64,000 bases of DNA, from assembly GCF_031921685.1 (NCBI RefSeq), contig NZ_JAPDHU010000002.1:992001-1056000 (forward strand). Direction: 5' to 3'. The DNA comes from Terripilifer sp031921685 (GTDB taxonomy: Bacteria > Pseudomonadota > Alphaproteobacteria > Rhizobiales > Beijerinckiaceae). Numbering within the stretch: position 1 is the first letter of the stretch; the number at the start of each line of letters is the position of its first letter. Below, in pieces: positions 1-8,198 of the stretch. Both the position numbers and the translations under genes were made by a program. Below the pieces are notes generated by a model that did not search any database, was not told the origin of the DNA, and saw nothing but the letters and a program-made list of their open reading frames with translations.

Positions 1-655
1 CGGCCAGATTCTCGCAATCGCCATTGGCGACGAGCGGCAGCGAGATGGCTTCCCGCACCCGTGCGATGGCCGACCAATCGGCGCGGCCCTTATAGAACTG
101 CTGCCGGGTGCGGCCGTGCACCGTGATCAGTTTCACCCCTGCGGCTTCGGCACGGCGGGCGAGTTCCGGCGCGTTCAGGCTGTCGGCGTCCCAGCCCAGG
201 CGCATCTTCAAAGTGACGGGAATGGTGACGGCCCCGACCGTCGCCTCGACCAAAGCGAGGGCGAGATCGAGATCGCGCATCAAAGCCGAACCGGCATAGC
301 CACCGGTCACCCGCTTGGCCGGGCAGCCCATATTGATGTCGACGGCCTCAGCCCCCGAGGCCTCGGCCAGCCGCGCCGCCTCTCCCATCCAATAGGGCTG
401 GCATCCGGCGATCTGAACGATATGGGGTTTGACCCCCTCACCCTCGGCGCGCAGCCGACTCTCCTCATCGCCCCGCACATAGTCATCGGAGGCGACCATT
501 TCGGAGACGACAGCGCTGGCGCCGAAGCGCATGGCGACGCGCCGCATCCCCACATCCGTGACACCGGACATAGGCGCGAGCAGCGCGCGGCCGCCGAGAA
601 GCAGGCTTCCGACGTGAAAGGAGGAATTGCACAAATTCTGTGCATCGAGGTTCAT
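1..655 (-). CDS. dusB: tRNA-dihydrouridine synthase DusB (C-terminus cut by window edge)
   Basis: This gene makes an FMN-dependent enzyme that reduces specific uridines to dihydrouridine in the D-loop of tRNA (cytoplasmic). The reading frame runs leftwards off the window, so about 218 N-terminal residues are visible. It shows the LLAPMSGVTD segment that opens the TIM barrel, MVASDDYVRGD, the IAGCQPYWMGEAARLAE stretch, the VDINMGCPAKRV motif with the catalytic-loop cysteine, LKMRLGWD, and TVHGRTRQQFYKG. These are the hallmarks of the DusB/NifR3 group. It is divergent from ispDF with 96 nt between start codons. A good -10 box lies only 6 nt before the ATG, so the message may be leaderless. In Hyphomicrobiales this gene usually precedes ntrBC, which would lie outside the window. 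Confidence 0.93.
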   Translation of the reverse strand, partial: MNLDAQNLCNSSFHVGSLLLGGRALLAPMSGVTDVGMRRVAMRFGASAVVSEMVASDDYVRGDEESRLRAEGEGVKPHIVQIAGCQPYWMGEAARLAEASGAEAVDINMGCPAKRVTGGYAGSALMRDLDLALALVEATVGAVTIPVTLKMRLGWDADSLNAPELARRAEAAGVKLITVHGRTRQQFYKGRADWSAIARVREAISLPLVANGDCENLA

Positions 656-690
656 GCCCACATTATAACCAAGTCAGCCGCCCTGACCAA
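655..690 (-). promoter_or_regulatory. Predicted leaderless promoter of dusB
   Basis: On the minus strand TTGGTC (positions 690-685) and a perfect TATAAT (667-662) are separated by 17 bp. The expected transcription start falls at or next to the A of the dusB ATG (655), and no Shine-Dalgarno sequence is visible. This is a sigma-70-type inference from spacing and consensus only. Confidence 0.45.
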
Positions 691-751
691 GCGACAATCT
701 GCATTGACGACAGCGGTTAAACACCGCAGATCGACAATCCGAGGTGACGTG

Positions 752-1936
752 ATGGTGGCGACAAAAGCGGCAGTGGTTCTGGTGGCGGCGGGGCGCGGTA
801 CGCGCGCCGGCTTCGATCTGCCTAAACAATACCTGCCGCTCGCCGGCCTGCCCGTCGCCACCCGCACCCTGAATGCGGTGGCCGACACCTTGCCGGACGC
901 CGAAATCTACCCGGTCATCCACCCCGACGATGCGGCTCTTTTCGACGCCGCCGCGCGGCTGTCACATGCCAAACACCTGCATGCCCCTGTTACCGGCGGC
1001 GCCACGCGCCAGCAAAGCGTCCTAGCCGGGCTTAAAGCGATAAATGAAGAAAATATAGATAAAATAACTGTTTTTATTCATGATATAGCGAGACCGTTCT
1101 TAAGTAAAAGATTAATATCCTCATCTATCACTTCAATTGAAAAAAGCGGTGCTACAATACCAGCTTTGACCATTGCCGACGCGCTCCGCGGTGTCGATGC
1201 CGATGATCAAATCACGGCTTCCATCGACCGGGCGACCGTACGGGCGGTCCAGACCCCGCAGGTGTTCGACCTAAAGCTTATCCGTGCCGCTCACCTCAAA
1301 GCGGAAGCCACCGGCATCACAGACCTCGCCGACGACGCCGCCGTGGCGCTCTGGGCCGGCCACCAAGTCTCGACCTTTCCCGGCGATCCCGCCAACATCA
1401 AGCTCACCACCAAAGAGGATTTCATCCTGGCCGAAGCTCGCCTGCTCGCTGCCCTGCCCGACATCCGCACCGGCATTGGTTTTGACGTTCATGCCTTTGG
1501 CCCCGGTGACCACGTCACCCTCGGCGGCCTCGCCCTCCCGCACAGCCAGGGGCTGACCGGCCATTCCGATGCCGATGTGCTGCTGCATGCCCTGACCGAC
1601 GCTCTGCTCGGCGCCCTGGCCGACGGCGACATCGGCTCGCATTTTCCGCCGTCCGATCCGCAATGGCGCGGCGCCGCCTCGCGCATATTCCTCGAACATG
1701 CGGTCGGCCTGGTACGCCAGCGCGGCGGCATGATCGCCCATCTCGACGCGACCGTTATCTGCGAAGCGCCAAAGATCGGTCCGCATCGCGACGCCCTGCG
1801 CCGTTCCATCGCCGAGATCTGCAGCCTGGAAATCGACCGCGTCTCGGTGAAGGCGACCACCACCGAGCAATTGGGCTTCACCGGCCGCCGCGAAGGCATC
1901 GCCGCTCAGGCCTCGGCCACCATTCGGCTACCCTGA
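752..1936 (+). CDS. ispDF: Bifunctional IspD/IspF enzyme of the MEP isoprenoid pathway
   Basis: This fusion protein (394 aa) carries out two steps of isoprenoid precursor synthesis: CTP-dependent cytidylylation of methylerythritol phosphate (IspD, residues 1 to about 235) and formation of methylerythritol cyclodiphosphate (IspF, about 237-394). IspD shows VLVAAGRGTR, the LPKQYLPL loop and HDIARP. IspF shows the zinc ligands D245, H247 and H279 (FDVHAF and GHSDADVLLH) and the SVKATTTEQLGFTGRREGIAA signature. The ATG at 752 was chosen because GAGG lies 7 nt upstream; a frame open further upstream is antisense to dusB. Codons for residues about 94-140 (1031-1170) are only about 30% G+C and use ATA, AGA and TTA. 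This is very unlike the rest of the gene, although the frame and motif residues are kept. Confidence 0.95.
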   Translation: MVATKAAVVLVAAGRGTRAGFDLPKQYLPLAGLPVATRTLNAVADTLPDAEIYPVIHPDDAALFDAAARLSHAKHLHAPVTGGATRQQSVLAGLKAINEENIDKITVFIHDIARPFLSKRLISSSITSIEKSGATIPALTIADALRGVDADDQITASIDRATVRAVQTPQVFDLKLIRAAHLKAEATGITDLADDAAVALWAGHQVSTFPGDPANIKLTTKEDFILAEARLLAALPDIRTGIGFDVHAFGPGDHVTLGGLALPHSQGLTGHSDADVLLHALTDALLGALADGDIGSHFPPSDPQWRGAASRIFLEHAVGLVRQRGGMIAHLDATVICEAPKIGPHRDALRRSIAEICSLEIDRVSVKATTTEQLGFTGRREGIAAQASATIRLP

Positions 1937-2027
1937 TACCGAGACGGCATCGGCAGAGAAAAACTGATATCTTCCTAGCGCGATCCGCCTTGATACCCTG
2001 CCGTCATTGATCAAGGGAGGATCGAGC

Positions 2028-2888
2028 GTGGCAATCAGCGCCTTCGAAATCACGACGAAGACCGGAACCAAGCTCGCCGGACGTCGGGCGCGGTCGACAA
2101 AACCCGCAGCGACGTCACGGCCGGTTATCATAGCCATTCACGGCGGCACCTATACAAGCGCTTATTTCGACGTTCCGAACTATTCCCTCCTCGATCAAGC
2201 GCTCGCCAAGGGATTCGACATCATCGCCGTCGATCGACCAGGCTACGGCCATTCGACACCGCTCAATGACGCACCCGATCTCATCCATAAGAACGCCGAA
2301 TATCTCAATTCCTGCGTTCCCGAGTTGTTGAACGATCTTGGCCGACCGAACGCGCCCGCATTTCTCATCGGGCATTCCATTGGCGGAACGATCACTGTGA
2401 CGATGGCAGCGCTCCAACCGTCTTGGACATTGACCGGAATTGCTATTTCAGGTGTCGGCCTCAAAACACCGCCGGATCACGCGGAAAACTATGCGCATCT
2501 TCCGCAGCAGTACTTCGTCGAACTACCCACACCGATGAAGGATCAGGTGATGTTCGGCCCAGCAGGCACTTTCGCCGACGATATGCCGATAGCCAGTTAC
2601 ATCGCCAATACAACGGTACCTCGCTCCGAACTGACCGATATCACCGGCGGGTGGCAGCTACGTCTGCCGTTTCTGGCTCCCAAGGTCCGCGTGCCAGTCC
2701 ACTATCGGCAAGGCGAGCACGAAAAGCTCTGGCTGCTGGATCAGGCCATGATCGACGGTTTCGCCGCCCTGTTCACAGCGGCCGGCCGTGTCGACGCGGC
2801 GATCACCACTGATGCCGGACATTGCATCGACTACCACCTCTGCGGCGCCAATTTTCAGCGCGAACAGCTCGATTTCGCGACCGGATAG
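2028..2888 (+). CDS. Alpha/beta-hydrolase of unknown substrate
   Basis: The 286-aa product has an alpha/beta-hydrolase fold. It has AIHGGTYTS (oxyanion strand-turn), VDRPGYGHS, the nucleophile elbow GHSIGG with catalytic serine, and a C-terminal DAGHC carrying the likely catalytic histidine. There is no signal peptide, so it is probably cytoplasmic. The GTG at 2028 is preceded by GGGAGG with 7 nt spacing and is preferred over a TTG seven codons upstream that overlaps this ribosome site. It lies between ispDF and cinA, which are adjacent in many related genomes, so it looks like an insertion into a housekeeping block. The substrate cannot be inferred from the sequence. Confidence 0.85.
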   Translation: MAISAFEITTKTGTKLAGRRARSTKPAATSRPVIIAIHGGTYTSAYFDVPNYSLLDQALAKGFDIIAVDRPGYGHSTPLNDAPDLIHKNAEYLNSCVPELLNDLGRPNAPAFLIGHSIGGTITVTMAALQPSWTLTGIAISGVGLKTPPDHAENYAHLPQQYFVELPTPMKDQVMFGPAGTFADDMPIASYIANTTVPRSELTDITGGWQLRLPFLAPKVRVPVHYRQGEHEKLWLLDQAMIDGFAALFTAAGRVDAAITTDAGHCIDYHLCGANFQREQLDFATG

Positions 2889-2952
2889 GCCCAATAATTT
2901 CCATCATTGGCAGGCTCTGCTAAAGCTTTTCAACGCGTGATAAGGAGCCAGC

Positions 2953-3474
2953 ATGTCGGAACAGCCGTTTTCACAAAAGCGCATGGAGCGCGCAGCGGCC
3001 CTGCTCGACACCTTGCGCGCGCTCAAATTGCAGGTGGTCACGGCTGAATCCTGCACCGGCGGCCTGATCGCAGGTCTGCTCACGGAAATCCCCGGTTCCT
3101 CCGACGTGGTCGAACGCGGCTTCGTCACTTATTCCAACGCCGGCAAGAGCGAGATGATCGGCGTATCAGCTGATCTGATCGCGAAACACGGCGCGGTCAG
3201 CAAGCCCGTCGCCATCGCCATGGCGGAAGGCGCTCTCGCCCATTCGAAGGCCGACATTTCCGTTGCCGTCACCGGCGTCGCCGGTCCTGGCGGCGGCACC
3301 GTCGAAAAGCCGGTCGGCCTCGTCCATTTCGCCACCGCTCGACGCAATGGCGAAACCTTTCATTCCGAGCAACACTTCGGCGAACTGAGCCGCAGAGCCA
3401 TCCGCCTCGCCGCCGTCGACTTCGCTTTCAGTTTGCTCGAACGGCAGGCGGGAACCGTCACCGCGCCGCGCTGA
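2953..3474 (+). CDS. cinA: CinA C-terminal-type nicotinamide-nucleotide amidohydrolase
   Basis: The 173-aa protein consists only of the CinA C-terminal (PncC) domain, which deamidates nicotinamide mononucleotide to nicotinate mononucleotide for NAD salvage. The motif AESCTGGL (residues 31-38) carries the presumed nucleophilic serine, followed by PGSSDVVERGFVTYSN and TGVAGPGGGT, all characteristic of the family. AAGGAG precedes the ATG by 5-6 nt. Together with dusB, ispDF and ratA it belongs to a gene neighbourhood conserved in Hyphomicrobiales. Here it is split from ispDF by a hydrolase gene and from ratA by 14 kb. Confidence 0.93.
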   Translation: MSEQPFSQKRMERAAALLDTLRALKLQVVTAESCTGGLIAGLLTEIPGSSDVVERGFVTYSNAGKSEMIGVSADLIAKHGAVSKPVAIAMAEGALAHSKADISVAVTGVAGPGGGTVEKPVGLVHFATARRNGETFHSEQHFGELSRRAIRLAAVDFAFSLLERQAGTVTAPR

Positions 3475-3479
3475 CACTT

Positions 3480-4070
3480 ATGGATCGCGCCACGCACTCC
3501 GCTTACGACGACGATGCTGCGTCCTTTGCGCAGGATTGGCATGATCAGCCGCCACCGGCCGATCTGCATGCGATCGTCCAAAACTATTTTCTCAAGGGAA
3601 CGACCGCCGATATCGGCTGCGGCTCCGGTCGCGACACGGCCTGGCTCACCGCCAATGGCTTTCCAGCTCACGGCTTCGATGCGTCGGAAGGTTTGTTAGC
3701 GGAAGCGCGGCATCGCTATCCGCAACTCACCTTCAGCCATGCCGAACTGCCAGACCTGGCGGAGATCGCCCCAGCCAGTTTCGACAACGTGCTGTGCGAA
3801 ACCGTGATCATGCATCTCGATCGCACTGAAATCGCACCGTCCGTCCGGCGTTTGCTCGATATTTTGCGCCCTGGCGGCATTCTTTATCTGAGTTGGCGCG
3901 TTACGCCGGCGGCCGACGTGCGCGACCCGCATGGCCGGCTCTACGCTGCTTTCGATGCCGCTCTGGTGCGCGAAGCGCTCTCGGGCACGGCTTTCTTGCT
4001 AGATGAAGAAGTGGTCAGCGCCTCGTCCGGCAAGACCATCCACCGGCTGGTTGCAAAAAAGCCCGGCTGA
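3480..4070 (+). CDS. Class I SAM-dependent methyltransferase
   Basis: The 196-aa protein has a Rossmann methyltransferase core. TADIGCGSGRDTAWL (motif I) binds S-adenosylmethionine, HGFDAS supplies the acidic residue of motif II, FDNVLCETVIMHL is motif IV and LLDILRPGGILYLSWR is motif post-I/V. It resembles the Methyltransf_11/TehB-like small-molecule methyltransferases; the acceptor is unknown. It starts 5 nt after the cinA stop, so it is probably co-transcribed with it. Its last codons and stop lie inside the stem of a terminator that faces the opposing cupin gene. Confidence 0.88.
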   Translation: MDRATHSAYDDDAASFAQDWHDQPPPADLHAIVQNYFLKGTTADIGCGSGRDTAWLTANGFPAHGFDASEGLLAEARHRYPQLTFSHAELPDLAEIAPASFDNVLCETVIMHLDRTEIAPSVRRLLDILRPGGILYLSWRVTPAADVRDPHGRLYAAFDAALVREALSGTAFLLDEEVVSASSGKTIHRLVAKKPG

Positions 4071-4080
4071 TAAGCCGGGC
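4055..4080 (-). terminator. Rho-independent terminator of the bicupin gene
   Basis: GCCCGGCT (4061-4068) and AGCCGGGC (4073-4080) form a perfect 8-bp stem with a 4-nt loop. On the minus strand the stem is followed by six T residues (4060-4055). It therefore terminates transcripts from the leftward cupin gene. The stem overlaps the stop codon (4068-4070) of the rightward methyltransferase gene. Confidence 0.8.
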
Positions 4081-4103
4081 TTCAAATGACTAGGCGTGTT
4101 TGA

Positions 4104-5051
4104 TTAGGCGCGCTCGAAAACCACCGTCTCGGGCTTTTCGGTGCCGATCACCGACCAGACGTTGCACGGCCCCGCGCTGTTGTTGCGGAACCAGTGGCGC
4201 CGGCCCGCCGGATTGAGGACGAGATCGCGCGGCCCGAGTTCCACCTCGGTCTTCACGCCATTCTCTTCCCACCCGACCGTCAGGCTGCCGTCGACCACGA
4301 GGAACGCGTCCTCCACGTCACGCTCGTAGGGCTTTACGCCAACGCCGACCGGAATGCCGAGCATTTCCTTGCGGCAGGTATCGGACTGAACGCCACCCGG
4401 CCCGACATAAACCTTGCGGGTGAAGCCCGCCGGATCCCACTGCGTCGGCTGCTCGCTGTAGCGGATGACATATTGCGCCATCTGCTTCTGCAACGGATGC
4501 GAACCGGCCACATCGAACGGCAGGGTCTTGCCCGGCGCGGCGCCGAAGCTGCGCGCCAGTTCCGGCGCCGTGTTCTTCGGGTGATAGAGGTAGCGCGGAG
4601 GCAGTGGTTTGCCGACGTCGACGCTGATCGACATCAGCACCGGCTCGACGCCGTCGTTGCGGAAACCATGGCCGACATCGCGCGCGTTGAGGATCATGTC
4701 CTTCGGGCCGAGGCGAACTTCGACCACTTCGCCATCGCGTTCCCAGCCGACGGTCAGCACACCGTCGAGGATCAGGAAGCTCTCTTCGATTTCGTGGGCA
4801 TGGCAGGCGGCATATTTGCCGACCGGCTTATAGATGAGGCTGACAGTGAAATGTTCGGGCTTCAGGGTCGAGGTATCGCCGACCTTCGGTGAGCCGCCGG
4901 CGCCGATGTAGCGCATCTGCGCCCGCAGCAGATCGGGAAAGCCGCTATTGCTGGGAAAGGCATCCCAGTCGAACACTTTGGCGACATGCCGGCCGACATT
5001 GCGCCGTAGCTCGGCTTCCAGCGAGGTGGGGTTCGGGACCATGATGTTCAT
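4104..5051 (-). CDS. Bicupin protein
   Basis: The 315-aa product has two cupin_2-type beta-barrels, at about residues 75-150 and 215-305. Each contains a (V/L)GWE(R/E)-(N/D)G and LGP(K/R)D segment. The first retains a metal-type motif in CHAHEIEESFLILDG. The second lacks the early histidines (VGVKPYERDVEDAFLVVDG) and so may have lost its metal site. Bicupins include quercetinase-like dioxygenases and gentisate-type enzymes, but no substrate is evident. The ATG at 5051 follows CGGAGA on the coding strand and is preferred over an upstream in-frame ATG. The gene is divergent from the IclR gene and probably controlled by it. Confidence 0.82.
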   Translation of the reverse strand: MNIMVPNPTSLEAELRRNVGRHVAKVFDWDAFPSNSGFPDLLRAQMRYIGAGGSPKVGDTSTLKPEHFTVSLIYKPVGKYAACHAHEIEESFLILDGVLTVGWERDGEVVEVRLGPKDMILNARDVGHGFRNDGVEPVLMSISVDVGKPLPPRYLYHPKNTAPELARSFGAAPGKTLPFDVAGSHPLQKQMAQYVIRYSEQPTQWDPAGFTRKVYVGPGGVQSDTCRKEMLGIPVGVGVKPYERDVEDAFLVVDGSLTVGWEENGVKTEVELGPRDLVLNPAGRRHWFRNNSAGPCNVWSVIGTEKPETVVFERA

Positions 5052-5091
5052 TGGTGTCTCCGCTGATGCTGAATGACCTCTACCCAAAAAT

Positions 5092-5118
5092 CGTTTTATA
5101 TGCGATATAGCGTTTTAT
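5092..5118 (+). promoter_or_regulatory. Candidate IclR operator: CGTTTTAT direct repeats
   Basis: CGTTTTAT occurs at 5092-5099 and again at 5111-5118, a 19-bp period (about two helical turns), in the 65-nt region between the bicupin and IclR genes. The second copy overlaps the IclR start codon, which suits autorepression. The same half-site (as AAAACG/CGTTTT) occurs before the second IclR gene at 54961. Confidence 0.5.
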
Positions 5119-5950
5119 GGGCAAACACCCCGATGATACGGCCGATCTCACCCGGCTGCTGAGCGAACAAACCGACCGCTATATCGTGCCAGGCCTGGTG
5201 CGCGGCCTGGCCGTTCTGCTGGCTTTTTCGCCGGAACGGCCGCGCCTGACCCAGCGTGAACTGGCCGATGCAGTCGGCGTCACCCGTTCGGCCGTGTTCC
5301 GCATCGCTTATACCCTGACCGAACTCGGCTTTCTCAACCATCAGCCCGAAACGCGCAGCTACACACTTGGCCCTTCGGTGCTGCGGCTCGGCTACGGCTA
5401 TCTGGCCTCGCGCGATCTCGTCCAGGTGGCACTGCCACATCTCGAAGTGCTGCGCGATCGCACGGGCTGGTCGGCCCATCTCGGCGTGCTCGAGGGCAAG
5501 GACGTCGTCTATCTGTTGCGTGTGCCGACCCGGCAAGGACTTGCGAGCATCGTGCATGTCGGTAGCCGCCTTCCAGCCTATGCCACCACCATGGGCCGCA
5601 TCTTACTCGCACATCTGAGCGAAGACGAGGTCATCGCGCTTTATCGCGATACGCCGCTCAACGCGGCGGGCCCACGAACCATTTCGGATCTGCCAGCGCT
5701 GCTCGAGCAGCTACGACAAGATCGCGCGCGCGGTTATGTCGTCCATATCGGCGGTTTTCAGGCCGGTGTCGCCAGCGCCGCCGCGGCCCTGCGCGATGTC
5801 AGCGGCAATGTCGTCGCCTCGATCAATGTTTCGGCCGCCTCGACGCTGACCGATCAAAGCGAGATCGACGACAAGATCGTGCCGCAACTGCTCTCGGCCG
5901 CCGAACTTCTATCCCAGGCACTAGGCTACGCGGCGCCACCCGCCGGCTAA
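5117..5950 (+). CDS. IclR-family transcriptional regulator
   Basis: The 277-aa protein has an N-terminal winged helix (LTQRELADAVGVTRSAVFRI, followed by a wing ending in YTLGPSVLRLGYGY) and a C-terminal effector-binding IclR domain (VHVGSRLPAYATTMGRILLAHL and GGFQAGVASAAAALRD). IclR proteins usually repress adjacent catabolic operons until a small aromatic or organic acid binds. It is divergent from the bicupin gene, which is its likely target. Its stop overlaps the convergent LysR gene by 4 nt. Confidence 0.92.
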   Translation: MGKHPDDTADLTRLLSEQTDRYIVPGLVRGLAVLLAFSPERPRLTQRELADAVGVTRSAVFRIAYTLTELGFLNHQPETRSYTLGPSVLRLGYGYLASRDLVQVALPHLEVLRDRTGWSAHLGVLEGKDVVYLLRVPTRQGLASIVHVGSRLPAYATTMGRILLAHLSEDEVIALYRDTPLNAAGPRTISDLPALLEQLRQDRARGYVVHIGGFQAGVASAAAALRDVSGNVVASINVSAASTLTDQSEIDDKIVPQLLSAAELLSQALGYAAPPAG

Positions 5951-6873
5951 AGCCCACGATGGCTTTTCTGCACCTGCGCCCAAAACGCTTCCGCCACATC
6001 GGCCATACGAGCGCGCGGCCGAAAGAGCGCGATCTTAACCGGCACAGACCATTGATCGGCACCAGCTAGGATCAGCCGGCCAGTTTCGCCCAATTCGTTA
6101 CGCGCCAGGCTTTGCGGAATCCACGCCACACCTTTGCCGTCGACGGCCAGCGCCTTCAGCACCATGGCGAGATGCGAAGTAAAACCCGTTGTCAGATGCA
6201 ATAGATCAGTGTGCTGAAACAGATTGGACGCCAGGATGCGCCCCATGCCCGATGTCTCTTCAAAGGCGAGATGCGGAACCGGCGCGTCGCGCGAACCCGG
6301 CAGTTGATAAAGCGGCAGCCTCGCATCGCTCCTAGCGCTAACCGGAACAAGTTGATCGGTCGCCAGCTCGACATGCAGGAAATGGGACGGATCGAGACCG
6401 ATCATGCTGTCAGGATGGTAATGGCAGAGCAGGAACTGCGCCCGCCCCTCGACCATCAGCCTCTCGCACTCTTTCATATTGTCGGACAGCAAGCGCATCG
6501 GCATGGCCAGCGCATCGCTACCGATCTGCCGCACCCACTCGGGAAAGAAGATGAAGGAAAGCGCGTGGGTCGCCGCGAAGGTCAAAGTGGCGGTACTGGC
6601 GCGCAGATGTTCGAGCTCGCTTTTCGCCCGCTCCAGCCGACGGGTTACGTCCTTCGCCGCCTCCAGCATGATCGCACCGGCAGGCGTGAAACTGAGCCGA
6701 TGGGTCGTGCGATCGACCAAGTCCATCCCGCACCAGGCTTCCAGCGCCTTGATGCGCCGGCCGAATGCCGGTTGCGTCACGTTCCGCCGCTCTGCCGCCC
6801 GCGAAAAGTTCAGCGTCTCCGCCAGGGCCTGGAGGTCGGCGAGCCAGGTACTGTCCAGGCTGGTAGTGTTCAT
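5947..6873 (-). CDS. LysR-family transcriptional regulator
   Basis: The 308-aa protein starts with a LysR helix-turn-helix (LAETLNFSRAAERRNVTQPA followed by FGRRIKALE). A periplasmic-binding-like effector domain follows, with VPHLAFEETSGMGRILASN and ALAVDGKGVAWIPQSL. It is divergent from the tartrate-dehydratase-type gene across about 158 nt, the classic arrangement for a LysR activator and its target. The promoter region holds ATTAT/ATAAT half-sites around 6902-6924, which could form part of a LysR box, but the dyad is weak. Confidence 0.92.
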   Translation of the reverse strand: MNTTSLDSTWLADLQALAETLNFSRAAERRNVTQPAFGRRIKALEAWCGMDLVDRTTHRLSFTPAGAIMLEAAKDVTRRLERAKSELEHLRASTATLTFAATHALSFIFFPEWVRQIGSDALAMPMRLLSDNMKECERLMVEGRAQFLLCHYHPDSMIGLDPSHFLHVELATDQLVPVSARSDARLPLYQLPGSRDAPVPHLAFEETSGMGRILASNLFQHTDLLHLTTGFTSHLAMVLKALAVDGKGVAWIPQSLARNELGETGRLILAGADQWSVPVKIALFRPRARMADVAEAFWAQVQKSHRGL

Positions 6874-7031
6874 TGAGCAGGACCGAAGTGAGCTTCTAGG
6901 CTATTATACAGCCATATAGAATAATCACCTATGCCAAAACGGCACTAAAATAGCCCGGACCGGCATTGGACTTGGCGGCCCACTTCCCCCAAAGCTGGCT
7001 CATCGCCAAATCAGGCAAACGGGAGATGAGA

Positions 7032-8195
7032 ATGCGCATCGTTGATGTGTGCGAAGTGACGAAGCCGATCGCCTCGCCCATTCGCAATGCCTATATCGAC
7101 TTCAGTAAAATGACCGCGAGCTTGGTGGCGGTGGTCACCGACGTCGTCCGCGATGGTCGCCGTGTCGTCGGTTATGGCTTCAACTCCAACGGCCGCTATG
7201 GCCAGGGCGGCCTCATCCGCGAACGCTTCAGGGATCGCATCCTGCAAGCCGCGCCCGAAAGCCTGTTGAACGATGCCGGGACCAATCTCGATCCGTTCAA
7301 GATCTGGGCGACCCTAATGACCAATGAAAAGCCGGGCGGCCACGGCGAACGCTCCGTCGCCGTCGGCACGCTCGACATGGCGGTCTGGGACGCGGTCGCC
7401 AAGATCGAAGGCAAACCGCTGTTCCGGCTGCTCGCCGACATGAAGGGTAAAGACGCCAATCCCAAAGTCTTCGTCTATGCCGCCGGCGGTTACTACTATC
7501 CGGGCAAGGACAACAGCGCCCTTCAGGCCGAAATGCGTAGCTATGTCGATCGCGGCTACACCGTCGTCAAAATGAAGATCGGCGGCGCGTCTATTAACGA
7601 GGATCGGGCACGGATCGAAGCGGTCTTGAAAGAGATTGGTTCGCAAGCGCAGCTCGCCGTCGATGCCAACGGCCGTTTCGATCTGGAGACCGGCATCGCC
7701 TATGCCAAGATGCTGCGCGACTATCCACTGTTCTGGTACGAAGAGATCGGCGATCCGCTCGACTATGCGCTGCAAGCCGCCATCTCGGAATTTTACGACG
7801 CACCGATGGCGACCGGCGAAAACCTATTCTCCCATCAGGATGCGCGCAACCTGCTCCGCTATGGCGGCATGCGCGCCGATCGCGACTATCTGCAATTCGA
7901 TTGCGCCCTCTCCTATGGCTTGGTCGAATATCTGCGGACGCTCGACGTGCTGCGCCAGCTCGGCTGGTCGCCATCGCGCTGCATTCCCCATGGCGGTCAT
8001 CAGATGTCGCTCAACATCGCCGCCGGCCTCGGCCTCGGCGGCAATGAAAGCTATCCCGACCTGTTCCAGCCCTATGGCGGTTTCCCCGACGGCGTGAAGG
8101 TCGAAGACGGCCACATCACGATGCCGGATTTGCCGGGCATCGGTTTCGAAGGCAAATCCGATCTGATCAAGGTCATGCGCGAGCTGGCAGAGTGA
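7032..8195 (+). CDS. tarD: D-tartrate dehydratase-type enolase-superfamily enzyme
   Basis: The 387-aa protein is very like the Bradyrhizobium D-tartrate dehydratase I know (enolase superfamily, mandelate racemase subgroup), which dehydrates D-tartrate to oxaloacetate. The visible active site comprises the base K182 in KMKIGG, Mg ligands D211 (VDANGRF), E237 (WYEEIGDP) and E263 (GENLFSHQD), and catalytic H320 in IPHGGHQ. The N-terminal PIRNAYIDFSKMTASLVAVV segment and GYGFNSNGRYGQGG are specific to this family. Of two close ATGs, 7032 has GGGAG at 6-nt spacing. Bug-type receptor genes follow convergently and may deliver the substrate. Substrate identity is inferred from family resemblance. Confidence 0.87.
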   Translation: MRIVDVCEVTKPIASPIRNAYIDFSKMTASLVAVVTDVVRDGRRVVGYGFNSNGRYGQGGLIRERFRDRILQAAPESLLNDAGTNLDPFKIWATLMTNEKPGGHGERSVAVGTLDMAVWDAVAKIEGKPLFRLLADMKGKDANPKVFVYAAGGYYYPGKDNSALQAEMRSYVDRGYTVVKMKIGGASINEDRARIEAVLKEIGSQAQLAVDANGRFDLETGIAYAKMLRDYPLFWYEEIGDPLDYALQAAISEFYDAPMATGENLFSHQDARNLLRYGGMRADRDYLQFDCALSYGLVEYLRTLDVLRQLGWSPSRCIPHGGHQMSLNIAAGLGLGGNESYPDLFQPYGGFPDGVKVEDGHITMPDLPGIGFEGKSDLIKVMRELAE

Positions 8196-8198
8196 CGA

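Noticed and set aside
1031..1170. Frameshift or pseudogene interpretation of the A+T-rich ispD patch
   Set aside because: The frame is continuous and the family motif residues are kept, so the gene appears intact.
1271..1870. 199-codon minus-strand frame within ispDF
   Set aside because: It is antisense to conserved IspDF motifs and has no ribosome site or family resemblance.
6902..6924. ATTAT/ATAAT half-sites before the tartrate dehydratase gene as a LysR box
   Set aside because: Arms of only 5 bp in an A+T-rich stretch could easily arise by chance.
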